A stretch of DNA of 63,122 bases, from assembly GCA_029884335.1 (NCBI GenBank), contig JAOUIA010000016.1, forward strand, positions 1 to 63,122. The letters are read 5' to 3'. The DNA comes from Betaproteobacteria bacterium (GTDB lineage: Bacteria; Pseudomonadota; Gammaproteobacteria; Burkholderiales; Casimicrobiaceae). The translations under genes were made by a program, and so were the position numbers. The stretch's first letter is position 1, and each line of letters starts with the position of its first letter. The notes under the pieces were generated by a model. It had not been told where the DNA came from. It saw nothing but the letters and a program-made list of their open reading frames with translations, and did no database searches. Positions 11,323 through 18,587 of this stretch are shown in pieces.

Positions 11323-11818
11323 GTTCGCGCCGGCGTCGCTGCGGCGGCGCTTCGCGTCCCTGCTCTACGAGGCGCTGCTGCTGGTCGCGCTCGTGCTGGT
11401 CGCGAGCTTCGCCATCGCGCCCCTGGTGTCGCCGGGCAGCGCGATGTCCGGCCGCCTTGCGATTCCCTCGATGGCCGGCCGCGCGGCGTCGTTCGCCGCG
11501 CTGTTCGCGCTGGGCGCCGCCTACTTCGGCTACAGCTGGAGCGACGGGCGGCGCACGCTGCCGATGAAGACGTGGAAGCTCGCGCTGGCAACGATCGACG
11601 GCGCGCCGCTGAACGTGCGTCGTGCGCTCGCGCGGTATGCCGCCGCGTGGCTCGCGCCGGCGGCCGCGCTCGCCTGCTACGCGCTGCTGCAGCCGCGCGG
11701 CTACGGCGCCCTGGCGTGGCCGCTGCTCGCGCTCAACTGGCTCGCGGCCTTCGTCGACCGCGACCGCCAGTTCCTGCACGACCGCGTCGCCGGGACGCGC
11801 CTCGTCAGCGCCGCGTGA
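11306..11818 (+). CDS. RDD family membrane protein
   Basis: A 170-residue inner-membrane protein with the RDD domain: ASLRRRFASLLYEALLL (R-x-x-x-x-x-Y-E in place of the usual RDD), three to four helices, WSDGRRTLPMKTWKL and the late FVDRDRQFLHDRVAGTRLV motif. It starts at GTG 11306, 17 bases inside the preceding gene, so the four genes of the block are translationally linked. Function is unknown; RDD proteins are proposed transporters. It converges with, and overlaps by 14 bases, the surface-protein gene on the other strand. Confidence 0.85.
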   Translation: MLPPAEFAPASLRRRFASLLYEALLLVALVLVASFAIAPLVSPGSAMSGRLAIPSMAGRAASFAALFALGAAYFGYSWSDGRRTLPMKTWKLALATIDGAPLNVRRALARYAAAWLAPAAALACYALLQPRGYGALAWPLLALNWLAAFVDRDRQFLHDRVAGTRLVSAA

Positions 11819-13283
11819 GCGCGGCGCGCAGCGCCTCCATTTCGGCGCGCAGCGCATCCACCTCCGCCACGCGCGCCTCCAGCGCGGCGATGCGCCTCTC
11901 CTTGGCCGCCAGCGCACGGTGCAGCCCCTGGATCGCGGCGAGCGCGATGCCGTCGGCGTCCACGGCGCTGATCGCCCGCTCGCTCTCGCCCACGCCGAAC
12001 GCGGCGTGCACGTCCTGCGCGGCCGGGCCGACGTGGCGAATCTGCGGCCCCTGTTCGCGCCAGTTCCACGTCGCGATCGGCAGCGCTGCCACGCGCTCGA
12101 GGATCGCGTCGGCATCGACCGGCTCGAGATTCTCCTTCGCGGCGCGATCGGAGAGGATCGACCAGGAACCCGAGCCCGCCGCGAGGAGCGCGCCGGTGTA
12201 GGCGCCCTGCGTCCCGCCGGTGATCAGCGAGAAGCCGCCCTTCGCGCGCGCGACGAACGCATTGGCCGCGGTGCACGGCGTGCGGTCGGTGGGCGACGAC
12301 GCGTCCGAGAACACGAAGCAGCCGTTCGCCGTCGCGTCCGCGTTGTGCCCGAGCGCGACGGCGTGATCGCCGGCAGCGGTGTTGCCTGCGCCGCCGGGAA
12401 TCGTCGCGCGAAGGCCCCCGGCCACGTTGTCGAATCCTCCGCCGACTGCGGCGCCGTTGCCCGTCGCGGCGTTCTCGCGCCCGCCCGCGACCGTCGACTC
12501 GTCGCCCGTCGCCTCGTTGAGATAGCCGCCGCCGACCACGCCGTAGTCGCGCGCCTCGTTGCGCCGCCCGCCCGCGACGGTGGCGTACGCGCCCGCCGCG
12601 ACGTTGAGCTGTCCGCCGCCCGCAGTGGCGAACGGCGCGTCGTCGACGAATCCGTCGTCGCCGGCCTGGTTGCCGAAGCCGCCGCCGACGAAGCCGTAGT
12701 GGTCGGTGACGCGGTTGCGCGCGCCGTTGGGATAGAACGGGTCGGATGCGTCGGCGACGCCGCCGCCGGCCACGGCGGCGCCGCGCACGCCCGCCACCGC
12801 CTGGTTGTTCGCGTGCCCGCCGACGACGTTGGGGCTGGTTGCGTTCGGCTCGAGGCGCAACGCGCGTGCGCCGTGCACGCGGAAGTCGAGCGGCTGCGTG
12901 TCGGTGGTGCCGAGCAGCGCGGGACTGCCGAAGGCGTTGCCGCCCTGCAGGAACGCGTTCGCCGCGCCCGTGGCGTCCGCGGCGCACGCCCACGTCGCGC
13001 CGTTCCACTTCATCACCTGCCCGGTCGCGCACGTGAGCGGGAAGAGCGCATCGGCGAGGCGGTGCAGGAACGCGGCCATCTGCTCGCGCGGCGTCGGATC
13101 CCCCGGGCAGAACAGGCCGCTCGCGCAGCCGTTGGTGACGCCGCGGTTGAACATCCACTGGATGTCGGCGCAGAACGGGTGCGCGGCCGGCACGTCCGCG
13201 AACGGCGCGCAGGTCTGCGAATAGGCGGGCAGGCTCGCGGCAAGCAGGAGCGCTCCCGCGATCCGGCTGTGGCGGCGGTTCAT
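11805..13283 (-). CDS. Exported SLH / YadA-like head / S74 peptidase-like protein
   Basis: A 492-residue exported protein. A signal peptide (residues 1-22) is followed by an SLH-like domain, FADVPAAHPFCADIQWMFNR and CPGDPTPREQMAAFLHRLAD (residues 28-82). The middle (about 165-340) has repeats of a V-x-GG-x-x-N-x-A-x-G pattern as in trimeric adhesin heads. The C-terminal 100 residues are an S74 intramolecular-chaperone domain starting SDRAAKENLEPVDADAILER, and the protein ends in a heptad coiled coil (ERRIAALEARVAEVDALRAE). S74 domains drive trimerisation and in phage fibres cleave themselves. Start ATG 13283 has AGGAGC upstream. No outer-membrane anchor domain is seen. Confidence 0.85.
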   Translation of the reverse strand: MNRRHSRIAGALLLAASLPAYSQTCAPFADVPAAHPFCADIQWMFNRGVTNGCASGLFCPGDPTPREQMAAFLHRLADALFPLTCATGQVMKWNGATWACAADATGAANAFLQGGNAFGSPALLGTTDTQPLDFRVHGARALRLEPNATSPNVVGGHANNQAVAGVRGAAVAGGGVADASDPFYPNGARNRVTDHYGFVGGGFGNQAGDDGFVDDAPFATAGGGQLNVAAGAYATVAGGRRNEARDYGVVGGGYLNEATGDESTVAGGRENAATGNGAAVGGGFDNVAGGLRATIPGGAGNTAAGDHAVALGHNADATANGCFVFSDASSPTDRTPCTAANAFVARAKGGFSLITGGTQGAYTGALLAAGSGSWSILSDRAAKENLEPVDADAILERVAALPIATWNWREQGPQIRHVGPAAQDVHAAFGVGESERAISAVDADGIALAAIQGLHRALAAKERRIAALEARVAEVDALRAEMEALRAALTRR

Positions 13284-13452
13284 CGCTTGCTCCTTCGAAG
13301 GCCGGCGGCGCCGGCTCACGCCGTGGAGCCTCCTCCCTCGCGCCCGGAGCCGCAACGCCGTTGCGCAAACTCCGTCGTCGGTCGGGGTTGCGCGGCCGCC
13401 GCGGCAGGCCCAGGTGCGCCGAAAACCGCCACGCCCGGCGCCCGCGCCCGGC

Positions 13453-14331
13453 TCAGGTGCGGGGCGCAGGCGCCGTGGGCCGCGCCATCGCGACGGCCAC
13501 GACGATGATCGCCATGCCGGCGATCTGCACCGCGTCGAGGCGCTCGTCGAACAGGAAGTACGCCATGACCGCGGTGACCGGCGGAACGAGGTAGAACAGG
13601 CTCGCCACGCCCGCCGCCGCCCCGTGCCGCAGCAGCCAGTACAGCAGGCTGATCGCGCCCAGCGACAACACCACCACCGACCAGCCGATGGCGAACGCGA
13701 ACTGCGGCGTCCAGTTCACGTGGAGGTCGCGCTCGAACACGAGCACGAGCGGCAGGTACAGCGCCGCGCAGGCCGCGAACTGGATGACGGCGCCGCTGCG
13801 CATGTCGACGTGCGCCGCGTGGCGCTTCTGCCAGAGCGTGCCCACGCTGATCCCCAGGAGCGCGCAGCCGGTCGCGACGAATGCCCACGGGTCGGCGTCG
13901 AGGCTGAAGCGGTGCCGCACCACCAGCCACAGCCCGACGAGCCCGAGCGCCAGCCCGGCCCACTGCCGCGCGACGACTCGCTCGCCGAACCACGCGCGGG
14001 CGAGGAACACGGTGAGCAGCGGCTGCAGGCCGACCAGCATCGCCGCCGTGCCGGCCGCCATGCCTCGCGACAGCGCGACGAACACGCCGCCGAGGTAGAC
14101 GCCGTGGACCAGCCACGCGGCGAGCACGCAGTGCATGACCTCGCGCCGCGACGAAGGCCACGGCGCCCGGACGACGGCGACCACCGTCGTCATGAGCGCG
14201 GCGACGAGCGCGAAGCGGATCAGCAGGAACGTGAGCGGCGGCGCGTACGGCAGGCCGAACTTCGCCGCGATGAAGCCGGTGCTCCACAGCAGCACGAACA
14301 GCGCCGGGAACGCGGCCGCGGCACGTGTCAT
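13453..14331 (-). CDS. EamA/DMT family transporter
   Basis: A 292-residue integral membrane protein of the drug/metabolite transporter superfamily. It has ten predicted helices in two EamA halves. The first half has LLWSTGFIAAKFGLPYAPPLTFLLIRF and the second ISVGTLWQKRHAA with LVPPVTAVMAYFLFDERLD. Substrates of such exporters are usually amino acids or metabolites; none can be assigned here. It lies 37 bases downstream of ppa on the same strand, so it may be co-transcribed. Confidence 0.88.
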   Translation of the reverse strand: MTRAAAAFPALFVLLWSTGFIAAKFGLPYAPPLTFLLIRFALVAALMTTVVAVVRAPWPSSRREVMHCVLAAWLVHGVYLGGVFVALSRGMAAGTAAMLVGLQPLLTVFLARAWFGERVVARQWAGLALGLVGLWLVVRHRFSLDADPWAFVATGCALLGISVGTLWQKRHAAHVDMRSGAVIQFAACAALYLPLVLVFERDLHVNWTPQFAFAIGWSVVVLSLGAISLLYWLLRHGAAAGVASLFYLVPPVTAVMAYFLFDERLDAVQIAGMAIIVVAVAMARPTAPAPRT

Positions 14332-14368
14332 CGCGGCTCGCTTCGTGCCGGCGGCGGCGTTTCGCGTC

Positions 14369-14917
14369 TCAGAAGTGCGGCTTCGGCGCGGCGTTGCGGT
14401 AGCGCTCGATCGACTCGAGGATCTCGCGCTTGGCCTCTTCGGGCCCGACCCAGCTGCCGACGCGCACCCACTTGCCCGGCTCGAGGTCCTTGTAATGCTC
14501 GAAGAAGTGGGCGATCTGCTGCGTCTGGATCTCCGGCAGGTCGCGCGGCGACTGGACGCTGCGGTACAGCGCGGAGAGACGGTCGATCGGCACCGCGAGG
14601 ATCTTGGAGTCGCCGCCCGCCTCGTCGTCGAGCTTCAGCATCCCGATCGGCCGGCAGCGCACGACGACGCCCGTGATCAGCGGCATCGGCGAGAGCACGA
14701 GCACGTCGCAGGGGTCGCCGTCGTCGGACAGCGTCTGCGGGATGTAGCCGTAGTTGCACGGATAGTGCATTGCCGTCGACATGAAGCGGTCGACGAACAC
14801 GGCGCCGGTCTCCTTGTCGACCTCGTACTTGATCGGGTCGGCGCGCATCGGGATCTCGACGATCACGTTGCAGTCGTTCGGAACGTCCTTCCCGGCGGGA
14901 ACGCGGTCGAGGCTCAT
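14369..14917 (-). CDS. ppa: Inorganic pyrophosphatase
   Basis: A soluble family I pyrophosphatase that hydrolyses PPi and drives biosynthetic reactions. The 182-residue product has the conserved [20 protein letters not shown] signature (residues 49-68) with the metal-binding aspartates [12 protein letters not shown], plus [16 protein letters not shown] at the N-terminus. ATG at 14917; a TATAAT box lies 32 bases upstream. Divergent from the GntR gene. Confidence 0.96.
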   Translation of the reverse strand: MSLDRVPAGKDVPNDCNVIVEIPMRADPIKYEVDKETGAVFVDRFMSTAMHYPCNYGYIPQTLSDDGDPCDVLVLSPMPLITGVVVRCRPIGMLKLDDEAGGDSKILAVPIDRLSALYRSVQSPRDLPEIQTQQIAHFFEHYKDLEPGKWVRVGSWVGPEEAKREILESIERYRNAAPKPHF

Positions 14918-14948
14918 GGGGGCGGCATCCGGCGAGGCAGGCCGCCCG

Positions 14949-14954
14949 ATTATA
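14949..14954 (-). promoter_or_regulatory. ppa -10 box
   Basis: On the minus strand a perfect TATAAT (14954-14949) lies 32 bases before the ppa ATG. No clear -35. On the plus strand TATCAT at 14978-14983 could serve the gntR gene. Confidence 0.45.
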
Positions 14955-14993
14955 CGGGTCGCGTTCCGGCGGCGCGGTATCATCGCCGCCACG

Positions 14994-15692
14994 ATGAATG
15001 CGCCGCGAACCTCGTCCGCCGAAGCCGGCGCGATGCCCACGCTCGCGCCGCAGCCGACCATCGTCGAGCAGGCGTACCGCGCGATCCTCGACGCGATCTG
15101 CGAGGGCCGGCTCGAGCCGGGAGAGCGGCTCACGCAGGAGAGCGTGGCGGCGAAGCTGGCCGTCTCGCGCCAGCCCGTCGGCCAGGCATTGCTGCTCCTC
15201 AAGCAGCAGAAGTTCCTCGTCGAGGCCGGCCGTCGCGGCCTGATGGTCGCGCCGCTCGACCGCGACTTCATGCGCTGGATCTACGAGCTGCGCCTCGGCA
15301 TCGACCCGCTGGCGGCTTCCCTCGCCGCGCGGCGCGGCGGGGCCAGCCTGCGCGAGCGCGGCGAGGCGATCGTCGACGAGGGCAAGCGCGCGGTGCGCGA
15401 GGGCGGCGTGCCCGAATTGATCCGCGCCGACATGGCGTTCCACATGCTGCTCTACGAGGCGTCGGGCAACCGCCTGTTCGTCGACACGATGGGGCAGCTG
15501 TGGAACCACCTGCGCCGCGCGATGCGCGAGGTCCTGCTGCAGCGCGACTACCGGCGCGCGATCTGGGCCGAGCACGCCGAGATCCTGCGCGCGACGGTCG
15601 CCGGCGACGCCGAAGGCGCAGCTGCGCTCGCCCGCGCGCACCTCGTCAGCGCGGCCCAGAACGTCGCCATCGCCCTGCCTCCCGGCAAGTAG
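14994..15692 (+). CDS. GntR family transcriptional regulator (FCD/FadR type)
   Basis: A 232-residue DNA-binding regulator. The N-terminal winged helix is at residues 22-85 ([25 protein letters not shown] and [19 protein letters not shown]). The C-terminal FCD ligand domain has [29 protein letters not shown] and [13 protein letters not shown], with the His/Asp positions that often hold a metal and small acids. It faces the six-gene hydroxyacyl-CoA operon and probably controls it; this is inferred from position. The stop abuts a GGGTCAGACTC repeat. Confidence 0.88.
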   Translation: MNAPRTSSAEAGAMPTLAPQPTIVEQAYRAILDAICEGRLEPGERLTQESVAAKLAVSRQPVGQALLLLKQQKFLVEAGRRGLMVAPLDRDFMRWIYELRLGIDPLAASLAARRGGASLRERGEAIVDEGKRAVREGGVPELIRADMAFHMLLYEASGNRLFVDTMGQLWNHLRRAMREVLLQRDYRRAIWAEHAEILRATVAGDAEGAAALARAHLVSAAQNVAIALPPGK

Positions 15693-15694
15693 CC

Positions 15695-15812
15695 GGAAAT
15701 GAGGGTCAGACTCGCATTTCCGGGAAAGTAGGGTCAGACTCGACTTTCGCATGGAAGTCGTGGCCTGACCCCGATTTCCGAAAGTCGAGTCTGACCCTAC
15801 TTTCCGCGATAG
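15695..15812. repeat. GGGTCAGACTC repeats between converging genes
   Basis: Direct and inverted copies of AAATGAGGGTCAGACTC, AAAGTAGGGTCAGACTCG and the complement CGAGTCTGACCCTACTTTCC fill the gap. One arm ends inside the neighbouring hexapeptide gene and supplies its TAG stop (GGAAAGTAG); the other follows the gntR stop by two bases. A large hairpin is possible on either transcript. Confidence 0.85.
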
Positions 15813-16861
15813 TCGCGCGAGTACCCGACGTAGGTCTGCGCGCCCTCGGCGAACCAGGCGCGCTCGGCGTCCCTGACCGCGCGAAACGGTCGCGCGGGCC
15901 GGCCCGCCCAGATCCACCCGGCCTTCACCACGGTGCCGGGCTCGACGTGCGCGCCGGCGCCGATGCAGCCGCCCGGCTCGACGACCACGCCGTCGCCCAC
16001 CTTCGACGCCATGCCGATGAGCGCGTCGTCCCCGAAGCGGCCCGAGCCCATGCGCACGTTGTGACCGACGGTGACGCGCTTGCCCATGATCGTGTCGCCG
16101 CGCTGCGCGTCGGTGACGATCAGCGTGTTGTCCTGCACGTTGGTCGCCTCGCCGACGACGATGCGCGCGCCTCCCGCGGCGAGCACGCAGGCGAAGTAGA
16201 CGCCCGCGTCGTCGTGCAGCTCGACGTCGCCGACGAGCACCGCCGTCGGCGCGACGTAGGACTGCCCGAGCCGCGGCGAGCGGCCGCGGAACGCGTGCAG
16301 CACGCCCTCGAACGGCCCCTGCGGAACGAACGGCAGCGCGTCGAGCGGCGGCAGGTCGTCGGACGTGCCCAGTGCGCTGGGCCGGCCCGCGCGGATCGCA
16401 CTCGCGACCTCCGCGAGCTCGTCGCGGCCGATCTCGCGCGTCGGTGTGGCCGGGTGACCCTCGTAGACGTAGCCGCCCGCCAGCACCTTGCGCGGCGGCA
16501 CCAGCGCGCCCGGGGCGATCAGCGAATACGCGCCGACCACGGCCCCGTCGGTCACCGACGCGCCGTCGGCGACCACCACGCCGTCCTCCAGCGTGCACGC
16601 GTGCACGAGGCCGAAGCGGCCGACGGTGACGTCGTCGCCCATCTTCGCGCCGAGCACGCCGTGCGCGATGTGCGAGGTGGCGCGCTCGCCGAAGAAGCCG
16701 TTGCGCCCCACGCGCACCGACTCGCCGTCGGCGCGCAGGATCGCGTACGGGCGCATCGTCAGCCCGGCGCCCGCGCTCGTGCGACCGGTGACGGCGGCGT
16801 GCGGCGCCAGGTCGAACGGCGGCGCGAGGTCCGGAACGAAATCGAGGTAGGGAATCCGCAT
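15797..16861 (-). CDS. Tandem left-handed beta-helix (gamma-carbonic anhydrase-like) protein
   Basis: A 354-residue protein made of two hexapeptide-repeat domains, about residues 10-165 and 195-340. Each resembles the YrdA/PaaY gamma-carbonic anhydrase-like family (VTVGRFGLVHACTLEDG in the first, VTVGHNVRMGSGRFGDD in the second; each ends GGYVYEGHPA or AGWIWAGRPA). The three-His zinc site is incomplete in both halves: the first keeps HIAHG and the late His but not the GH, the second keeps only the GH. It is the last gene of the hydroxyacyl-CoA operon, six bases after the ThDP enzyme. Catalysis is doubtful; it may be a thioesterase-like or structural partner. Confidence 0.75.
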   Translation of the reverse strand: MRIPYLDFVPDLAPPFDLAPHAAVTGRTSAGAGLTMRPYAILRADGESVRVGRNGFFGERATSHIAHGVLGAKMGDDVTVGRFGLVHACTLEDGVVVADGASVTDGAVVGAYSLIAPGALVPPRKVLAGGYVYEGHPATPTREIGRDELAEVASAIRAGRPSALGTSDDLPPLDALPFVPQGPFEGVLHAFRGRSPRLGQSYVAPTAVLVGDVELHDDAGVYFACVLAAGGARIVVGEATNVQDNTLIVTDAQRGDTIMGKRVTVGHNVRMGSGRFGDDALIGMASKVGDGVVVEPGGCIGAGAHVEPGTVVKAGWIWAGRPARPFRAVRDAERAWFAEGAQTYVGYSRDYRGK

Positions 16862-16867
16862 CTTCGG

Positions 16868-18583
16868 TCAGCGCCGCTCGCGCCAGCGCCGCTCCGCATC
16901 GTCCCACGCCGCCAGCGGCGCGAGGTCCGGGACGACGGCGAGCCCGCTTCGTGCGTCGGAGGATACCGCGTCCGGCGAGACGACGACGTCGAGCAGCGCA
17001 GGAAGGCGGCCGAGCGCGCGCGCGAACGCCGCGGGCAGCTCGTCCGCGCTCGCCACACGCTCGGCGTGCAGCCCGAACGCGCGCGCCATCGCAGCGTAGT
17101 CGGTGGCCGCGAACTGCGTGCCGACCACGCGCCCGTAGCGGCTGCGCTGGTCGTGCACCTCGATCTGCCACGCGTCGTTGTTGGCCACGACGACGAGCAG
17201 CGGCACGCGATGGCGCGCCACCGTCCCGAGTTCCATCGCCGAGAAGCCGAACGCGCCGTCGCCGGTGAGGACGACGACCTGGCGGCCAGGCGCGGCGAGG
17301 CTCGCGCCCACGCCGAACGGCGTGCCCACGCCGAGGCAGCCCAGCGACCCGGGATCGAGCCACGCGGAGGCGGCGATGCCCACCCGCGCGAAGCTCAGGA
17401 AGTCGCCGCCGTCGGCGACGACGATCGCATCGCGGTCGAGCGCCTCCTGCACGTGCGCGAGCAGGCGCTGCGGGTGGACGCGCCCCCGCGCGTCGTCCGG
17501 CGCGGCGCGCATCGCCTCGCGCAGCTTCTGCGTGCGGCGCGAGTGTTCGGCGCGCAACCGCTCGACCCATGCAAGATCCGCGCTCGGCGCGCGGCTGCGC
17601 AGCGCTGCGGCGACGGCGCCGAGCGCGAGGTCCGCGTCGGCCAGGATCTCCGCGTCGCCGCGGCGGTTGTCGGCGAGCTCGGCGACCGTGTCGGCGATGC
17701 GCACGAAGCGCGCGTCCGGGAACACCGCCGGCGCGCCGTAGGCGAGCTGGAAGTCGAGCCGCCGTCCCACGGTGAGCACGAGGTCGGCCTCCGCCATCGC
17801 GGCCGCGCGCATCGCGCCGACGAACGACGCGTGGCCCTCGGGCACGAGGCCGCGCGACTCGCCGGTGTCGAGGTACGCCGCGGGCAGCGCGTCGAGCAGC
17901 CGCACCAGCGCGGGACCGGCGCGCCGCGCACCGCGTCCCGCGATGACGAGCGGCCGGTGCGCCGCCGCGAGGAGCGCCGCGGCCCGTGCCACGGCCTCCG
18001 GATCCGGAAGCAGCGCCTGCCGCGCCTTCGCAGCCATGTGCTCGCCGCGCCAGAACATCGGCGCCAGCTCCGAGCGCAGCACGTCGATGGGAAAGTCGAC
18101 GTACGCCGGCCCCGGCTCGCCGCCGAAGCCCTCGCAGCGCGTGATCGCACAGTCGAGCTCCTGCGGCACGAGCGTGGGCTCGCGCACCGTGCGCGCGTAG
18201 CGCGTGACCGGCTGCAGCATCGCTACGTGCGGCAGGTCCTGGAGCGCGCCCTTGCCCTCCTGCGCGCGCGGCGGCACGCCCGCGAGCACCAGCACGCCGG
18301 CCCGGGCGACGTGCGCGTTGGCGATGCCTGTCGTCGCGTTCGTCACGCCGGGGCCGGCGGTGACCAGCGCCACCCCGAGCCCGCCGCCAATCTCGGCGTA
18401 CGCATGCGCCATGAACACCGCGGAGCGCTCGTCGCGCACGTCGACGATGGCGATGCCGGCGTCGTCGAGCGCCATCCACAGCGGCATCACGTGCCCGCCG
18501 CACAGGCCGAAGACGCGCGTCACGCCGCGCGCCTTCAGCGTGGCTGCGACGTACGCTGCTACCGATCCGCCGCCCTCGCTCAT
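16868..18583 (-). CDS. ThDP-dependent enzyme, acetolactate synthase / 2-hydroxyacyl-CoA lyase superfamily
   Basis: A 571-residue ThDP enzyme that is not the biosynthetic acetolactate synthase of this window. The N-terminal domain has FGLCGGHVMPLWMALDD and the ThDP-activating Glu at about residue 52 (VRDERSAVFMAHAYAE). The C-terminal domain has the ThDP motif GDGAFGFSAMELGTVARH ending in NNDAW. The gene begins four bases after the mutase gene, so it acts in the same pathway. A 2-hydroxyacyl-CoA lyase or a decarboxylase acting on a 2-oxo or 2-hydroxy acid both fit. Sequence alone does not settle the reaction. Confidence 0.8.
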   Translation of the reverse strand: MSEGGGSVAAYVAATLKARGVTRVFGLCGGHVMPLWMALDDAGIAIVDVRDERSAVFMAHAYAEIGGGLGVALVTAGPGVTNATTGIANAHVARAGVLVLAGVPPRAQEGKGALQDLPHVAMLQPVTRYARTVREPTLVPQELDCAITRCEGFGGEPGPAYVDFPIDVLRSELAPMFWRGEHMAAKARQALLPDPEAVARAAALLAAAHRPLVIAGRGARRAGPALVRLLDALPAAYLDTGESRGLVPEGHASFVGAMRAAAMAEADLVLTVGRRLDFQLAYGAPAVFPDARFVRIADTVAELADNRRGDAEILADADLALGAVAAALRSRAPSADLAWVERLRAEHSRRTQKLREAMRAAPDDARGRVHPQRLLAHVQEALDRDAIVVADGGDFLSFARVGIAASAWLDPGSLGCLGVGTPFGVGASLAAPGRQVVVLTGDGAFGFSAMELGTVARHRVPLLVVVANNDAWQIEVHDQRSRYGRVVGTQFAATDYAAMARAFGLHAERVASADELPAAFARALGRLPALLDVVVSPDAVSSDARSGLAVVPDLAPLAAWDDAERRWRERR

Positions 18584-18587
18584 GGGA

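Noticed and set aside
11805-13283. Prophage tail-fibre gene because of the S74 domain
   Set aside because: No other phage genes are nearby, and a signal peptide and SLH-like domain indicate an exported bacterial protein.
14328-18503. Very long minus-strand open frames such as the one spanning the GntR and ThDP genes
   Set aside because: High GC makes stop codons rare in shadow frames. The translations are Arg/Ala-rich low-complexity and have no family motifs.
16868-18583. A second biosynthetic acetolactate synthase
   Set aside because: It has no small-subunit partner, lies in the mutase operon, and differs from IlvB of this window in the cofactor motif regions.
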